From CAWUKT01 sp963923035 (GTDB lineage: Bacteria > Bacteroidota > Bacteroidia > J057 > JADKCL01): DNA of 64,000 bases. Location of the stretch: contig CAWUKT010000022.1 of the NCBI GenBank assembly GCA_963923035.1, positions 22,340 to 86,339 on the forward strand, read 5' to 3'. Below, piece by piece: positions 52,552-62,004 of the stretch; position 1 is the first letter of the stretch; each line of letters begins with the position of its first letter. The notes below the pieces were generated by a model. The model was given only the letters and a program-made list of their open reading frames with translations. It had not been told where the DNA came from and searched no databases. A program made the position numbers and the translations under genes.

Positions 52552-53967
52552 ATGGGACGTAGAAAAAAGCGCAGCTATACCGTCGAGGGTGTGACCATCG
52601 TCGACACCTCCGCCAAGGGCCGGGGGATCGGCAAGAAGGATGGCCAGGTCATCTTTGTGGAGAAAACGGTGCCGGGGGATGTCGTGGATGTGTTGGTGAC
52701 GGGGAAAAAGAAAAAGGTGCCCCACGGACGGGTCCAGCGTTGGGTGGAGCCGTCGCCGGACCGGATCGAGGCGCGCTGCGCCCACTTCGGAGAATGTGGC
52801 GGCTGCAAATGGCAAAGCCTCGACTACGCCAAGCAATTGTACTACAAGGAGAAGACCGTGCGGGATGCGATGGAACGCATTGCGCAGATGCAGGTGGAAG
52901 ATTTCCGTCCGATCCTGGGCTGCGTCGAGCCCTTCAATTACCGAAACAAGGTCGAATTCACCTTCTCCAACAAGCGTTGGATTCCCGCCCATATCCTGGA
53001 GCTGGGAGAAAAGGTCGAATGGAAACATGCCCTGGGCTACCACGTCTCCGGTGCCTTCGACAAGGTCTTGCAGATCGATGAATGCCACCTGGCCTGGCCG
53101 GTGATCAACGAGATCCGCAATGCCATCCACGCCTTCGCGACCGAGCAGGAATGGGAGTTCTACGACATCCGCAACCACACGGGCTACCTCCGCAATGTGG
53201 TCTTCCGAACCTCGGAAGGCACCCGCGAACTGATGGTCCTGCTCATCGTGGCGGAAGACCAACCCGAGCGCATCGACGCCCTGTTTGGCCACCTCGCGGA
53301 ACATTTTCCCGCCATCACGTCCTTCCTCTATATCCATTCGACCAAACTCAACTCGTCCTATACCGATCTCATTCCCGTCCCGTGGCGGGGGCCCGAATTC
53401 ATCACCGAACACCTCGGCGAATGGAAATACCGCATTTCCCCGACGTCCTTTTTCCAGACCAACTCCCTCCAGGCCAAGGCCCTCTACAATGTGGTGCGGG
53501 ATTTTGTGGGGACGGAAAAGGTGGGGACCATCTACGACCTGTACTGTGGGGCGGGCAGCATCGGGATTTATGTCAATGACCTCGCCGAGAAGGTCGTCGG
53601 GATTGAGTATGTGGAGTCGGCGGTCCACGATGCCCATGCGAATTGTGCGCTGAACGGGCTGGACCACCTCGAATTCTACGCGGGGGACATGAAGAGATTG
53701 CTGACCGATGACTGGACTTCCCGCCACGGAGTGCCGGAGGTGGTCATTACCGACCCGCCCCGGGCCGGCATGGATGAGGCCGTCTGCCGGCAATTGCTGA
53801 AGCTGGGCGCTCCCCGCATCGTCTACGTCAGCTGCAACCCGGGTACCCAGGCGCGGGACCTCGCCATCCTGGCAGAACGCTACGAAGTCGTGGCGATTCA
53901 GCCGGTCGATATGTTCCCCCAAACCACCCACGTCGAGAATGTGGCCCATTTGGTACTGAAGCAATAG
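52552..53967 (+). CDS. rlmD: 23S rRNA (uracil-C5)-methyltransferase, RumA/RlmD family
   Basis: 471 residues. An N-terminal TRAM-like RNA-binding domain (~1-60) is followed by Fe-S ligands C76, C82, C85 (CAHFGECGGC) and C178 in IDECHL, then the SAM-binding methyltransferase domain: DLYCGAGSIGIYV, GDMKRLL, VVITDPPRAGMD and the catalytic Cys in VYVSCNPGTQARDL. It transfers methyl from S-adenosylmethionine to C5 of a uracil in 23S rRNA (1939 in E. coli); whether it acts on 1939, 747 or both cannot be told from sequence. It is preceded by a near-leaderless promoter. Confidence 0.9.
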   Translation: MGRRKKRSYTVEGVTIVDTSAKGRGIGKKDGQVIFVEKTVPGDVVDVLVTGKKKKVPHGRVQRWVEPSPDRIEARCAHFGECGGCKWQSLDYAKQLYYKEKTVRDAMERIAQMQVEDFRPILGCVEPFNYRNKVEFTFSNKRWIPAHILELGEKVEWKHALGYHVSGAFDKVLQIDECHLAWPVINEIRNAIHAFATEQEWEFYDIRNHTGYLRNVVFRTSEGTRELMVLLIVAEDQPERIDALFGHLAEHFPAITSFLYIHSTKLNSSYTDLIPVPWRGPEFITEHLGEWKYRISPTSFFQTNSLQAKALYNVVRDFVGTEKVGTIYDLYCGAGSIGIYVNDLAEKVVGIEYVESAVHDAHANCALNGLDHLEFYAGDMKRLLTDDWTSRHGVPEVVITDPPRAGMDEAVCRQLLKLGAPRIVYVSCNPGTQARDLAILAERYEVVAIQPVDMFPQTTHVENVAHLVLKQ

Positions 53968-54215
53968 ACCAAGCCCGCCAATTCCCCTTCGCGGTTCATC
54001 CAATTCCCTTGATTCGGGCCTTCAGCGGCCCTGGACAGCGCTATTGGATACAATCTCGGACAAAGTTTACATCGTGTTGCGTTGACTTTTCAGTAGCGTT
54101 TGTGCTTATTGGTCGTGAATACTATTCCCCTCTAAGTCGATTGATGATCAATAAAGAATCATTTTTTCACAGCCCCTTTTGGGCTCATTTTTAAATCACC
54201 CTAATAGTTTACATC

Positions 54216-55931
54216 ATGAGATTTTCAGATTTGTTGCGGCTATTCGCCGCCGCAGTGATGGTATGTGCCATGCATACCGGTCACGCCCAGCTCTACAACC
54301 GCCTCCATGCGTATGACAATGGCGGCAATTTCAGGGCGGGCGCCTATTTTGACGTGACCAACCTCCCGGCGGCTTCCCGCTGGGGCGATGTGCCGGTGGC
54401 GGTCGGCCGGTCCGCGGGCATCGTCACGGAGGGGAGTATCTCCCGTTTCGACCTCACCGGGGTCAATACCCAAACGGATGCGTTCCTGGACGTGGGGACT
54501 GCCGAAGTATTGGGCGTGACGATTGACAAGGGCCTGGGGGACGACGTTGTCGCCGCCTTTCGAATTGGGACCGGCACCCCCGCCGTTTCCGAGATCATCC
54601 GCTTCAACTTGTTCACCGGGGCCATCGTCTGGGCCCGTCGGATCGACGATTTTGAAGTCAAGGACCTCCAGGTAGCCGCCAACACAACGGGGCCCGGGAA
54701 CAGCGTCATCATCACCGGCCGTCGGAGCAATGCCAGATTGCCCTTGTTCTCCATTGATTACGCCACCGGGGCCATGAATTGGGGCTTCAACTACACGGCC
54801 CAGTCCTTCAATTTTCCCGCCCAGGTCTACAGTCGACTCACTGGATTTGAGTTGGACGTAGAGCCGTCCAACGGCAATATTACAGTGGCCGGGACGGGAG
54901 ACCGGGGCGTCAACAAGACCGATCTGTTTGTGCTCCGGACCACCAATACCGGGGCATTCGTCTGGGCGCGGAACATTGGCGATCAATTTGGGACGGAGTT
55001 TTACCACGGGAAATGCCTGACGCGGGCCACCCTTTCGCCGGGGAGCTATTTCATCGGGGTCGAATGGAGCAATTCAATCTCGCCTCAGTTGCACGCGGCG
55101 GCCCTGGAGATCAATTCCTTGGGCGGAGTCAGTTGGGCGAATTACTATCCCGGCAATGGTTTCTTTGCCGGGGACGATTACTTCGTATCCGATATCGATT
55201 ATATCGGTGACCTCGGGAAAGACCGCATCCTGGTGACCGGCTATTTCCACCAACCCTCCCTGGGCGTGGATGCGGGCTACTCCCTGGTCCTGACCGGCTG
55301 GGGCACCGGCCTCATTCATAACGAGTACCAAACCGCAGCCGCCAATTCCCCGATCACGACCCGCATCCACGGCATCGAGCGCAAGCCCGGCCAATTGCGT
55401 CACAGCGTGGTCGGAAATTATGAGGTGGTCGGCGGAGCCGGTGGCCTCTTCCCCGGCGGCACGGGCCCCAATACCTTTTGGGCCCTGGGCGTGAGCCATA
55501 CCGGCAATACGGGAGGCGCAGTGCCCTGCCGGAACTTCGAGTACTGCGACCAATTTGCCTTGGTGCCGGACGAGATGGATGCGGTAGTGAATCAGGTCTT
55601 CGACACCACTACGGTCTTCCCTGGATTGGTAGCGACCCGGGCCATTTCTTTGGACGCCAACAACTGTGGGACGCCGAAGACAGCGCCCGAAAGCACTCCC
55701 CTGGAAGTCAGCATCCAGCACCAACAACTCACGGTGTTGGCAGCGGAAGAGTTGGCGGCCCCGGGCCGCGTCCAACTCTGGGACCTGAGTGGCCGTTTGT
55801 TGTGGGAATCGACCCTGACCCATCGCCACTCCGAGCTGCCTTTGGGGGGGATCAGCGATGGCGTTTACCTGCTCCGCTACGACCTGCCCGGCATCGGAGC
55901 CGGAACCGAGAAGATTGCGGTACAGCATTGA
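54216..55931 (+). CDS. T9SS-secreted propeller-like protein
   Basis: 571 residues. Signal peptide (DLLRLFAAAVMVCAMHTG to HAQ). The ~400-residue body has repeated beta-strand/turn units (VNTQTDAFLDVGTAEVLGVT; RTTNTGAFVWARNIGDQFG) of a propeller, with SISRFDLTG and LVLTGWG elements, and a T9SS tail at the end (SIQHQQLTVLAAEELAAPGR to GTEKIAVQH). No enzymatic motif is recognised. Confidence 0.8.
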   Translation: MRFSDLLRLFAAAVMVCAMHTGHAQLYNRLHAYDNGGNFRAGAYFDVTNLPAASRWGDVPVAVGRSAGIVTEGSISRFDLTGVNTQTDAFLDVGTAEVLGVTIDKGLGDDVVAAFRIGTGTPAVSEIIRFNLFTGAIVWARRIDDFEVKDLQVAANTTGPGNSVIITGRRSNARLPLFSIDYATGAMNWGFNYTAQSFNFPAQVYSRLTGFELDVEPSNGNITVAGTGDRGVNKTDLFVLRTTNTGAFVWARNIGDQFGTEFYHGKCLTRATLSPGSYFIGVEWSNSISPQLHAAALEINSLGGVSWANYYPGNGFFAGDDYFVSDIDYIGDLGKDRILVTGYFHQPSLGVDAGYSLVLTGWGTGLIHNEYQTAAANSPITTRIHGIERKPGQLRHSVVGNYEVVGGAGGLFPGGTGPNTFWALGVSHTGNTGGAVPCRNFEYCDQFALVPDEMDAVVNQVFDTTTVFPGLVATRAISLDANNCGTPKTAPESTPLEVSIQHQQLTVLAAEELAAPGRVQLWDLSGRLLWESTLTHRHSELPLGGISDGVYLLRYDLPGIGAGTEKIAVQH

Positions 55932-56025
55932 TCGGGATTTGAATGAATGAAAGGTCCGAATGGCTCCGGTCATTCGGGCCTTGTTTGTGATAGGGCTTGG
56001 GGGCGGTCCTTGGTCCCGGCCCTGA

Positions 56026-56288
56026 CCCGAATTGATTCGGGTGTCTACCCAAATGAATTCAACTGGCCCTTGGGCGTATTTACCTCCACAGCGAATTAAT
56101 TTGGGTCATCCCCCAAATTCATTTACCCCGGCGTTGGAGCAATTTACCTCGCCGTTGGGCCAATTTGGGTCGGCACCCAAATTCATTTACCAAAGAGCCG
56201 GGCCAATTCACCTTCGACCCGAATTAATTCGGGTACGCACACAAATTAATTTGGGTCGGCGTAGGGCCAATTTACCTCGCCGTTGGGA
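56026..56288. repeat. Degenerate ~64-bp tandem repeat with AT-centred palindromes
   Basis: The core GAATT-N-ATTyGGGT recurs at 56029, 56092, about 56157 and 56221 (spacing 63-65 bases), with a partial copy at 56243. Between the cores are CCCAAATTCATTTACC and GGGCCAATTTACCTCGCCGTTGGG (56129-56160 region and 56264-56287). Two cores are perfect or near-perfect palindromes: CCCGAATTGATTCGGG and CCCGAATTAATTCGGG. Confidence 0.65.
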
Positions 56289-56433
56289 CCTCCCACCTAT
56301 ATTTGAAGATGTTTCGAAAAATAGCCCGAATCATTGGGTAGAAGAGGGAACTGCAGAAGAATATTTGGTGGGCAAAAATGGGGGAAAAGTGAGTTCAGAA
56401 GGGAAATGGGAAAAAGAAGAAGAAACCGAGGGG

Positions 56434-56467
56434 AATAAAAAAACAAGGGCCGCCCGTTGCCGGGCGA
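56434..56467 (-). terminator. Terminator of the LVIVD-like T9SS gene
   Basis: On the minus strand GTCGCCCG/CGGGCGGC (8 bp, one G-T) with loop GCAA is followed by CCTTGTTTTTTTATT. It lies ~25 bases after the stop codon. Confidence 0.8.
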
Positions 56468-56491
56468 CCCCCATCAGTTTGCAGAAGGTGA

Positions 56492-57745
56492 TTATTGAAC
56501 GATGATCAGTTCGCGTTGGGGGCGGTACCCCTCGCTATTGATTTCAATGAAATAGGGCCCCGGGGCCAATTGGCTCAGGTCCACTTCCTGGCGGACCGTT
56601 TCCTGGGACCAGCTACGGACGACCTGTCCGATTTGGTTGTAGAGCTGAACGTCAGCCTGGGCGAGGCCTTCTGGCAATTGCAGGAAGGCGCGTTCGTTGG
56701 CCGGATTCGGATACCATTTGGCTTCCAATTCCAACCCGTCTTCCACTCCGACAATGGTCTCCAGCTTGATGACCTCCACGCCGCCAAACTTGCAGACATA
56801 GAAGATGCTGTCCTGGGCGGCCATGCCGGTGATGGAGAAGCCGATCGTACCGAGAAAGTCGCCGCCAAAGACAGGCAAGCCACCATTGAACAGGTAGGCG
56901 ACAACACCTTGCGTGCTGGAGTTGTCCGTATCGCCCTGGAGGACGAATCCGCCGCCGTACTGGAGGATGCCATTGGCACCGGAGCCTCCGGCACTGCCGA
57001 CAAAGCTGGGGGCATTCGGGGTGCTGATGTCATAGACTTCCATGCCACTGGAATTGCCGGAGAAGAGGCGGTTGTTGGACGCGTCCATGGAGAGGCTGAG
57101 GCTGGAAGTCACGCCAGAAACGGCCGTCACAAAGCTGGGGCTGGCCGGGTTGGAGATGTCATAGACCAGCAGGCTGCTGGTATTGGCGACATAGAGGACC
57201 GAGCCGTTGGCGAGGAGGCCTGAAACTGTTCCACCGGCCAGGTTGCCATCGGAAAAGGCAGCAGCCAGGGTGGGGCTGTTCTTGTTCGTGGTATTGACGA
57301 TGAAGATGGAGTCGGAGGACCCTGCAAACCCGTAATTCGGGGCTGCGTACAGGGCACGTACGTTCAGGGCACCCGTGGGAACGGAGCCGATCACCGTCGG
57401 GTTGGCCGCCGAGCTGATGTCAAAGACCCGGAAGAGGTTTCCAACGCCGCCGCAGCCATACAGATAGCCGGGGGTATACTCAATAAAGGAGTTGGCGCTG
57501 CCCGTATAGTTGATGGTCGGCTGAGAAGCCGGGACCTCGGGGTTGGTCAGGTCATAGGGAATGATCGAGGGGCTGGTCGGCTGGACATAGAGGTAGCCGC
57601 CCCCGGCCGCCACGTCGAAGCTGGGCTGACCAATAAAGGATGTCTGGGTAATCGCGGCCGATTGGGCCATGAGCAGAGAGGTAGAAAAGATACCAGCAAG
57701 CAGGAGTAGGAGAGTGTGTGGGTAGTTGGGTAGTAAACGGTTCAT
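56492..57745 (-). CDS. T9SS-secreted LVIVD-repeat-like protein
   Basis: 417 residues. Signal peptide (TLLLLLAGIFSTSLLMAQ). The body has LVIVD-type propeller repeats: RVFDISSAANPTVIGSVPTG, SLLVYDISNPASPSFVTAVS and MEVYDISTPNAPSFVGSAGG share VYDIS-x-P-x-x-P. The tail is a T9SS type A sorting domain (AKWYPNPANERAFLQLPEG to QRELIIVQ). I start at ATG 57745 (MNRLLPN), since the residues upstream (MPCLQFEF...) are not signal-like. Function unknown. Confidence 0.85.
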   Translation of the reverse strand: MNRLLPNYPHTLLLLLAGIFSTSLLMAQSAAITQTSFIGQPSFDVAAGGGYLYVQPTSPSIIPYDLTNPEVPASQPTINYTGSANSFIEYTPGYLYGCGGVGNLFRVFDISSAANPTVIGSVPTGALNVRALYAAPNYGFAGSSDSIFIVNTTNKNSPTLAAAFSDGNLAGGTVSGLLANGSVLYVANTSSLLVYDISNPASPSFVTAVSGVTSSLSLSMDASNNRLFSGNSSGMEVYDISTPNAPSFVGSAGGSGANGILQYGGGFVLQGDTDNSSTQGVVAYLFNGGLPVFGGDFLGTIGFSITGMAAQDSIFYVCKFGGVEVIKLETIVGVEDGLELEAKWYPNPANERAFLQLPEGLAQADVQLYNQIGQVVRSWSQETVRQEVDLSQLAPGPYFIEINSEGYRPQRELIIVQ

Positions 57746-57880
57746 GAGCAGATTTTTGATGAATTCGAACTGTAAGCAAGGCAAAGGCTAAAAATAGAGG
57801 AGCCAGTCTCCCGGCGCAATACAACTCAATCCCGATTTGGGACAGTTGGAACGGAGATACAGCCCTTTAGGTGAGAAATG

Positions 57881-58267
57881 CTATTGTTCCCGGACGGGCA
57901 CGGGGCCACCGGAGCTGAGAAAAGCGCCCCCAATTTCGTCGATGTTGACATCGAGTTCGTCATTGGTGGAAATGCGCTTGATGTTGACGGGCAGTTCGTC
58001 GGAGGTATTGATGTCTACCAGCTCGACTTCGAGCTCATCATAGGTCCGGATGCCGGTGATGACCACATCCATGTCGGCATCGGGGGCCACGCCGGTCAAT
58101 TGGACATTGATGGAGCCATCTTCATTGACCGGGACCATGGCGTAGCCGGGACCAGGGCTCGCCTCGGCCGACACCGTGGGAATGAGGTTCAGCTGATTCC
58201 CCACCATCAACAACAGGCAGGCCGCAATGATGGTCAGGACTCCTTTTAAATAAGCATCAGTTTTCAT
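57881..58267 (-). CDS. Exported or membrane-anchored protein with three 13-residue repeats
   Basis: 128 residues. One N-terminal hydrophobic segment (GVLTIIAACLLLMVGNQLNL), which may be a signal anchor. The mature part holds MVPVNEDGSINVQL and then three 13-residue units with core DEL-x-V-x-(I/L): RTYDELEVELVDI, NTSDELPVNIKRI, STNDELDVNIDEI. The C-terminus is disordered-looking. It is an unrecognised protein; similar exported proteins exist in other bacteria from memory, without known function. Confidence 0.65.
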   Translation of the reverse strand: MKTDAYLKGVLTIIAACLLLMVGNQLNLIPTVSAEASPGPGYAMVPVNEDGSINVQLTGVAPDADMDVVITGIRTYDELEVELVDINTSDELPVNIKRISTNDELDVNIDEIGGAFLSSGGPVPVREQ

Positions 58268-58460
58268 GTGGGTCTATTGAAGGTTTGCAAATGAGAAAAC
58301 ACCCAAGAAGATACCATTTATTTTCCATTAACCTTCCATTTACCTAACCACAGACGATACATATTCGTTAAGAAGGTATTGCCCGGTGGGATTGGACGAT
58401 CTTGCCAGGTGATATCCAATGGAATAGGGGCTGATCGGTAATTTTGATTGGATTATTCCC

Positions 58461-58468
58461 TATCTTTG
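58461..58468 (+). promoter_or_regulatory. -7 element for the ybaB gene
   Basis: TATCTTTG is a perfect TAnnTTTG match, 47 bases upstream of the ybaB start. A TTTG lies 14 bases ahead of it, closer than the usual spacing. Confidence 0.5.
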
Positions 58469-58515
58469 GATGCGACAACCTTATCCACTCTCTTTAACCT
58501 TTTATTCAATCGATT

Positions 58516-58854
58516 ATGTTCAACCCGTTGGAGCTGATGGGCAAACTAAAGGAGATGCAAGCGGAAATGGAAAAGACCCGTTCCCGGCTTGATGAAATCA
58601 GTGTGACATCAGAAGCTGGGGGCGGCTTGGTTCGGGTTACCGCCAATGCTAACCGGAAAATTCTCAAGGTAGAAGTAGATCCAGATATCATGGACCGCGA
58701 TGACAAGGAAATGATGGAAGACCTGATCGCGGCCGCTGTCAACATCGCTCTGGAACGTGCCGAAGAAGTAGCCCGGGAGGAGATTGGCAAAGCCTCTTCC
58801 GGTATCATGCCCAATATTCCGGGCTTTGACCTCAGCAAATTCACAGGAAAATAA
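58516..58854 (+). CDS. YbaB/EbfC-family nucleoid-associated protein
   Basis: 112 residues, begins MFNPLELMGKLKEMQAEMEK and has the family core TSEAGGGLVRVTANANRKIL followed by DPDIMDRDDKEMMEDLIAAA and VNIALERAEE. Homodimeric DNA-binding protein in bacterial chromosomes, often encoded beside dnaX/recR; here it precedes a glycosyltransferase with a 5-base gap, so the two are likely cotranscribed. Confidence 0.92.
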   Translation: MFNPLELMGKLKEMQAEMEKTRSRLDEISVTSEAGGGLVRVTANANRKILKVEVDPDIMDRDDKEMMEDLIAAAVNIALERAEEVAREEIGKASSGIMPNIPGFDLSKFTGK

Positions 58855-58859
58855 GCCGC

Positions 58860-59894
58860 ATGGCCCCACCCGTTACGATTGTCATCCTCAATTGGAATGG
58901 CCAATCCCTTCTGGAGCAGTTTCTGCCCTCCGTCCTCGCGACCAACTACCCCGACTTCTCCGTCTTGTTGGTCGACAATGGTTCCACCGACAACTCGCTG
59001 GCTTGGCTCGCGGAGCATTATCCCGACGTCCGGACCTTACCCCTGAAGGAGAACCACGGATTCACGACCGGCAATAACCTGGCCCTTCCCCACGTCGACA
59101 CGCCCTATTTCGTCCTCCTCAACAATGATGTGGAGGTGCATCCCGATTGGCTGACGCCGCTCGTGGAGTGCATGGAGGCCGATCCCCAGGTTGCCGCCGT
59201 CCAACCTAAACTCCTGGCCTACCAGGAGCGGGACCGGTTTGAGTACGCCGGGGCCGCGGGTGGCTACGTGGATGTATTGGGTTATCCCTTCAGTCGGGGG
59301 CGTTTGTTTGACGTGACGGAAAAAGACGAAGGGCAATACGAAACTCCGGCGGAGATCTTTTGGAGTACGGGGGCCTGTATGCTGGTGCGCAAATCGGTCA
59401 CGGATCAGATTGGCCTGTTCGAGGACGATTACTTCGCCCACATGGAAGAAATCGACTTCTGCTGGCGGGCGAAAAACTTCGGGTACAAGATCATGTACCA
59501 TCCGGGCGGCGTCGCCTGGCACCTTGGCGGCGGTACCCTCCCCAAAACCAATCCGCGCAAGACCTTCCTCAACGTTCGAAATAGCCTTGTCACCATCCTG
59601 AAGAACTTTCCGGCCTCCTCGGCCTGGTACAAGTTCTATTTCCGTTTGGTCCTGGACGGCGTCTGGGCGGTGCGGGCATTGCTCAGCGGTGACTTCAAGA
59701 CGATCGGAGCCATCGCCAAGGGACACTGGGCGGTCTTCGGCCGTATCGGCTATTGGCTGAAGCGCCGCAAGGAAATCTACCGGGACCTGGATCGGATTCC
59801 CCGGCTGGAAGCTGGCTACTACCCAAAAAGTGTGGTGTGGCAGCACTTTGTGAAAGGGGTGAAGCGCTGGGGGGACCTGCCCCCCAAAGCCTGA
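58860..59894 (+). CDS. Family 2 glycosyltransferase
   Basis: 344 residues. GT-A fold: VTIVILNWNGQSLLEQFLPS, LLVDNGSTDNS, NHGFTTGNNLAL, LLNNDVEVHPDWL (metal-binding region), WSTGACMLVRK and YFAHMEEIDFCWRAKNFG, all typical of rhamnosyl/dTDP-sugar-type GT2 enzymes. A short hydrophobic/basic C-terminal stretch may associate with the membrane. Donor and acceptor cannot be told. It starts 5 bases after ybaB. Confidence 0.9.
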   Translation: MAPPVTIVILNWNGQSLLEQFLPSVLATNYPDFSVLLVDNGSTDNSLAWLAEHYPDVRTLPLKENHGFTTGNNLALPHVDTPYFVLLNNDVEVHPDWLTPLVECMEADPQVAAVQPKLLAYQERDRFEYAGAAGGYVDVLGYPFSRGRLFDVTEKDEGQYETPAEIFWSTGACMLVRKSVTDQIGLFEDDYFAHMEEIDFCWRAKNFGYKIMYHPGGVAWHLGGGTLPKTNPRKTFLNVRNSLVTILKNFPASSAWYKFYFRLVLDGVWAVRALLSGDFKTIGAIAKGHWAVFGRIGYWLKRRKEIYRDLDRIPRLEAGYYPKSVVWQHFVKGVKRWGDLPPKA

Positions 59895-60006
59895 TGGACG
59901 CGCCCGCCGCCTGGCGGGCCGATTGCGTGTTGGAACTTTTATTTATCCGGCTAAAGGCCGATATTGAGGGCAACCAACTCTGCATTGATCGTCAACAATC
60001 GCTGAA

Positions 60007-61983
60007 ATGATGGCCCGCATTTTACTGTTCTTCCTCCTGGGAGCCACGGCGCTGGTATCGTATGCTGCGCCCTCCCGACTGGATTCCCTATTGTTGGACC
60101 TGCCCACCATGCCGCCCGACTCCCACCGGGTCAAGGCCCTGCTGGAAATTGGGAGCATTTATTATGGCCAGAGTGAGCACCTCGAAGGTCTGACCTATTT
60201 GGAAGAGGCCCGGGATCTGGGGGACAGCCTTTCCCTGACCGAGCCCCTGTTCAGGGTCTACAACAAGTTGGTGGATGTGCATTCCCGCCTGGAAGATTTC
60301 CCGGCAGCGCTGGAATATTGTGACCGGATGCTGGACCTGGGGCAGGCAACCGGGGATCGCTGGTCCCAATACCGGGCAATTCGGGTGACGGGAATGGTCA
60401 ATATGCAGGCCAAGGACTTCCCGGCCGCTTACGATTACTTTGGCCGGGCGCGTGACATTGCGGTGGAGGAAGAATGGGAGGATGAGGTGCCGGCCTTGGT
60501 ACACAACCAGGGAACGTCTTTGTTGCGGCAGAAGAAATGGGAAGAGGCGATTCAGATTTTTACCCAGAACCTCCCTGCCTTCGAAGCCCAGGAGCATACG
60601 TTTGGCATCGCGGTGACCCACAACAATCTGGGACGTTGCCATTTCAATTTGGAGGACTACGAAAAAGCCCTGGCCGAGTACGAGCTGGCCTTGGTATACA
60701 AGAAAAAAGCGGGGAATCCGATCAGTATGCAGGCCACCCGCCAGAACATTGGGGAGGTGCTGGTCTACCTCGGGCGCTATGAGGAGGCGACTGAAATCCT
60801 GCTCTCCGCGGCGGCAGCGGCGGATACCCTGGGGGTTCCCGGCCTGGTCATCGACGCCAAAGACCGCCTCGCCAACCTGTACGCCCGCCAAGGCCAATTT
60901 GAGCCCGCTTATGATTTCCTCCGCGACCACATTGCACTGAAGGACTCGATGTTGCAGGAGCGCGACCAGGCCAAGATGGACCGTCTCCGGGAAACCATCC
61001 GGTATAAAAACCAGGAGCTGGAGATTGCGGATCTCCAGACCGAGAACGAACGCGAAGTGGCCCGAAATACCGTTCAGAATACGGTGATCCGATTGGGGAG
61101 TGCGGCTTTGGGCATTGTGCTGGTCCTGTTGGGGCTCTTGGGCTGGTCGGCCCGGAAACGGAAGAAGGCGAATGAAGAACTGGCCCGCCAACATGCGTTG
61201 ATTGCCGCCCAGAAAGGAGAGATTGAGCAGAAGAATGCCGCCTTGACGAAGCAAAACCAAGCGCTGGAGGCCCTGAACCGCGAAAAAGATGGGCTGCTGG
61301 GAATGATGGCGCATGACCTGAAGGCGCCATTGATCAAGACGATCAGCCTGATGGAGGTGGCCCGGCAAAGTAATGGGGTGGGGGAGCAGGAGGACCGGAT
61401 GTTGGGGATGGCCGAGAGGTCTTGCCAAAGCGGGCTGGAATTGATCGATGACCTTTTGGAACTGAACCGTATGGACCGGAATGCGGATGAGTTGGCATTG
61501 GAAGCGTTGTCCTTGGGGGAATTGGTACGGGAAAAGAGAGATGAGTTTGGGGAAGCAGCGGGGAAAAAGGGGATTGAGATTGAGTTGGTCGGGGGCCTCC
61601 CGGAAGGGATGGTCTCAGGGCACCGCGTCTATTTGGGGCGCATCCTCGACAATTTGATTTCCAATGCGATCAAGTTCTCGCCTGCCGGCGGGGAAGTTCG
61701 CCTGGCCGCCGGCCAGGACGCCGCAGGGTATTGGCTCAAGGTCGCCGATACCGGCCCCGGCTTTTCCGAAGCCGACAAAGCCAAAATGTTCCGCAATTTT
61801 CAGCGCCTTTCCGCCCGGCCGACGGGCGGGGAAGGGTCCACTGGCCTGGGATTGGCCATCGTGAAGCACCTCGTGGACCGATTGGGCGGGACCATTGAAC
61901 TGGTTTCAGAAAAAGGAAAGGGAGCCGATTTTCTCCTGCGTTTTGCCGAAGAAAAAGGCTCCCTGGTGATAAATCCCGAGTAG
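60007..61983 (+). CDS. TPR-containing sensor histidine kinase
   Basis: 658 residues. Signal peptide or first TM, then 6-7 periplasmic TPR repeats (~40-325, such as THNNLGRCHFNLEDYEKALA), a coiled coil, one TM (RLGSAALGIVLVLLGLLGWS), and a cytoplasmic kinase: H-box MMAHDLKAPL with H436, N-box DNLISNAIKFSP, G1 DTGPGFS, G2 GSTGLGLAIVKHLV. No receiver domain or cognate response regulator is present nearby, so the partner is encoded elsewhere. Family common in Bacteroidota. Confidence 0.9.
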   Translation: MMARILLFFLLGATALVSYAAPSRLDSLLLDLPTMPPDSHRVKALLEIGSIYYGQSEHLEGLTYLEEARDLGDSLSLTEPLFRVYNKLVDVHSRLEDFPAALEYCDRMLDLGQATGDRWSQYRAIRVTGMVNMQAKDFPAAYDYFGRARDIAVEEEWEDEVPALVHNQGTSLLRQKKWEEAIQIFTQNLPAFEAQEHTFGIAVTHNNLGRCHFNLEDYEKALAEYELALVYKKKAGNPISMQATRQNIGEVLVYLGRYEEATEILLSAAAAADTLGVPGLVIDAKDRLANLYARQGQFEPAYDFLRDHIALKDSMLQERDQAKMDRLRETIRYKNQELEIADLQTENEREVARNTVQNTVIRLGSAALGIVLVLLGLLGWSARKRKKANEELARQHALIAAQKGEIEQKNAALTKQNQALEALNREKDGLLGMMAHDLKAPLIKTISLMEVARQSNGVGEQEDRMLGMAERSCQSGLELIDDLLELNRMDRNADELALEALSLGELVREKRDEFGEAAGKKGIEIELVGGLPEGMVSGHRVYLGRILDNLISNAIKFSPAGGEVRLAAGQDAAGYWLKVADTGPGFSEADKAKMFRNFQRLSARPTGGEGSTGLGLAIVKHLVDRLGGTIELVSEKGKGADFLLRFAEEKGSLVINPE

Positions 61984-62004
61984 TCGGGGCGGGTGGTGGA
62001 TGGA

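Larger units (their letters stand above)
55932..56491. other. Intergenic region with degenerate ~64-bp tandem repeat
   Basis: No gene is supported. The left part (56026-56288) holds imperfect repeats of GAATTAATTyGGGT and CCAATTTACCTCGCCGTTGGG; the right part has a terminator at 56434-56467. The 157-residue plus-strand frame (56032-56505) simply reads through the repeats and the terminator. Confidence 0.6.

Noticed and set aside
53968..54215. Possible small gene before the T9SS protein (61 codons at 54009)
   Set aside because: Cys/aromatic-rich, no start context, and in a promoter-like AT-rich segment.
56032..56505. 157-codon plus-strand frame in the repeat region
   Set aside because: It is made of the tandem repeats and ends in a minus-strand terminator; composition is not coding-like.
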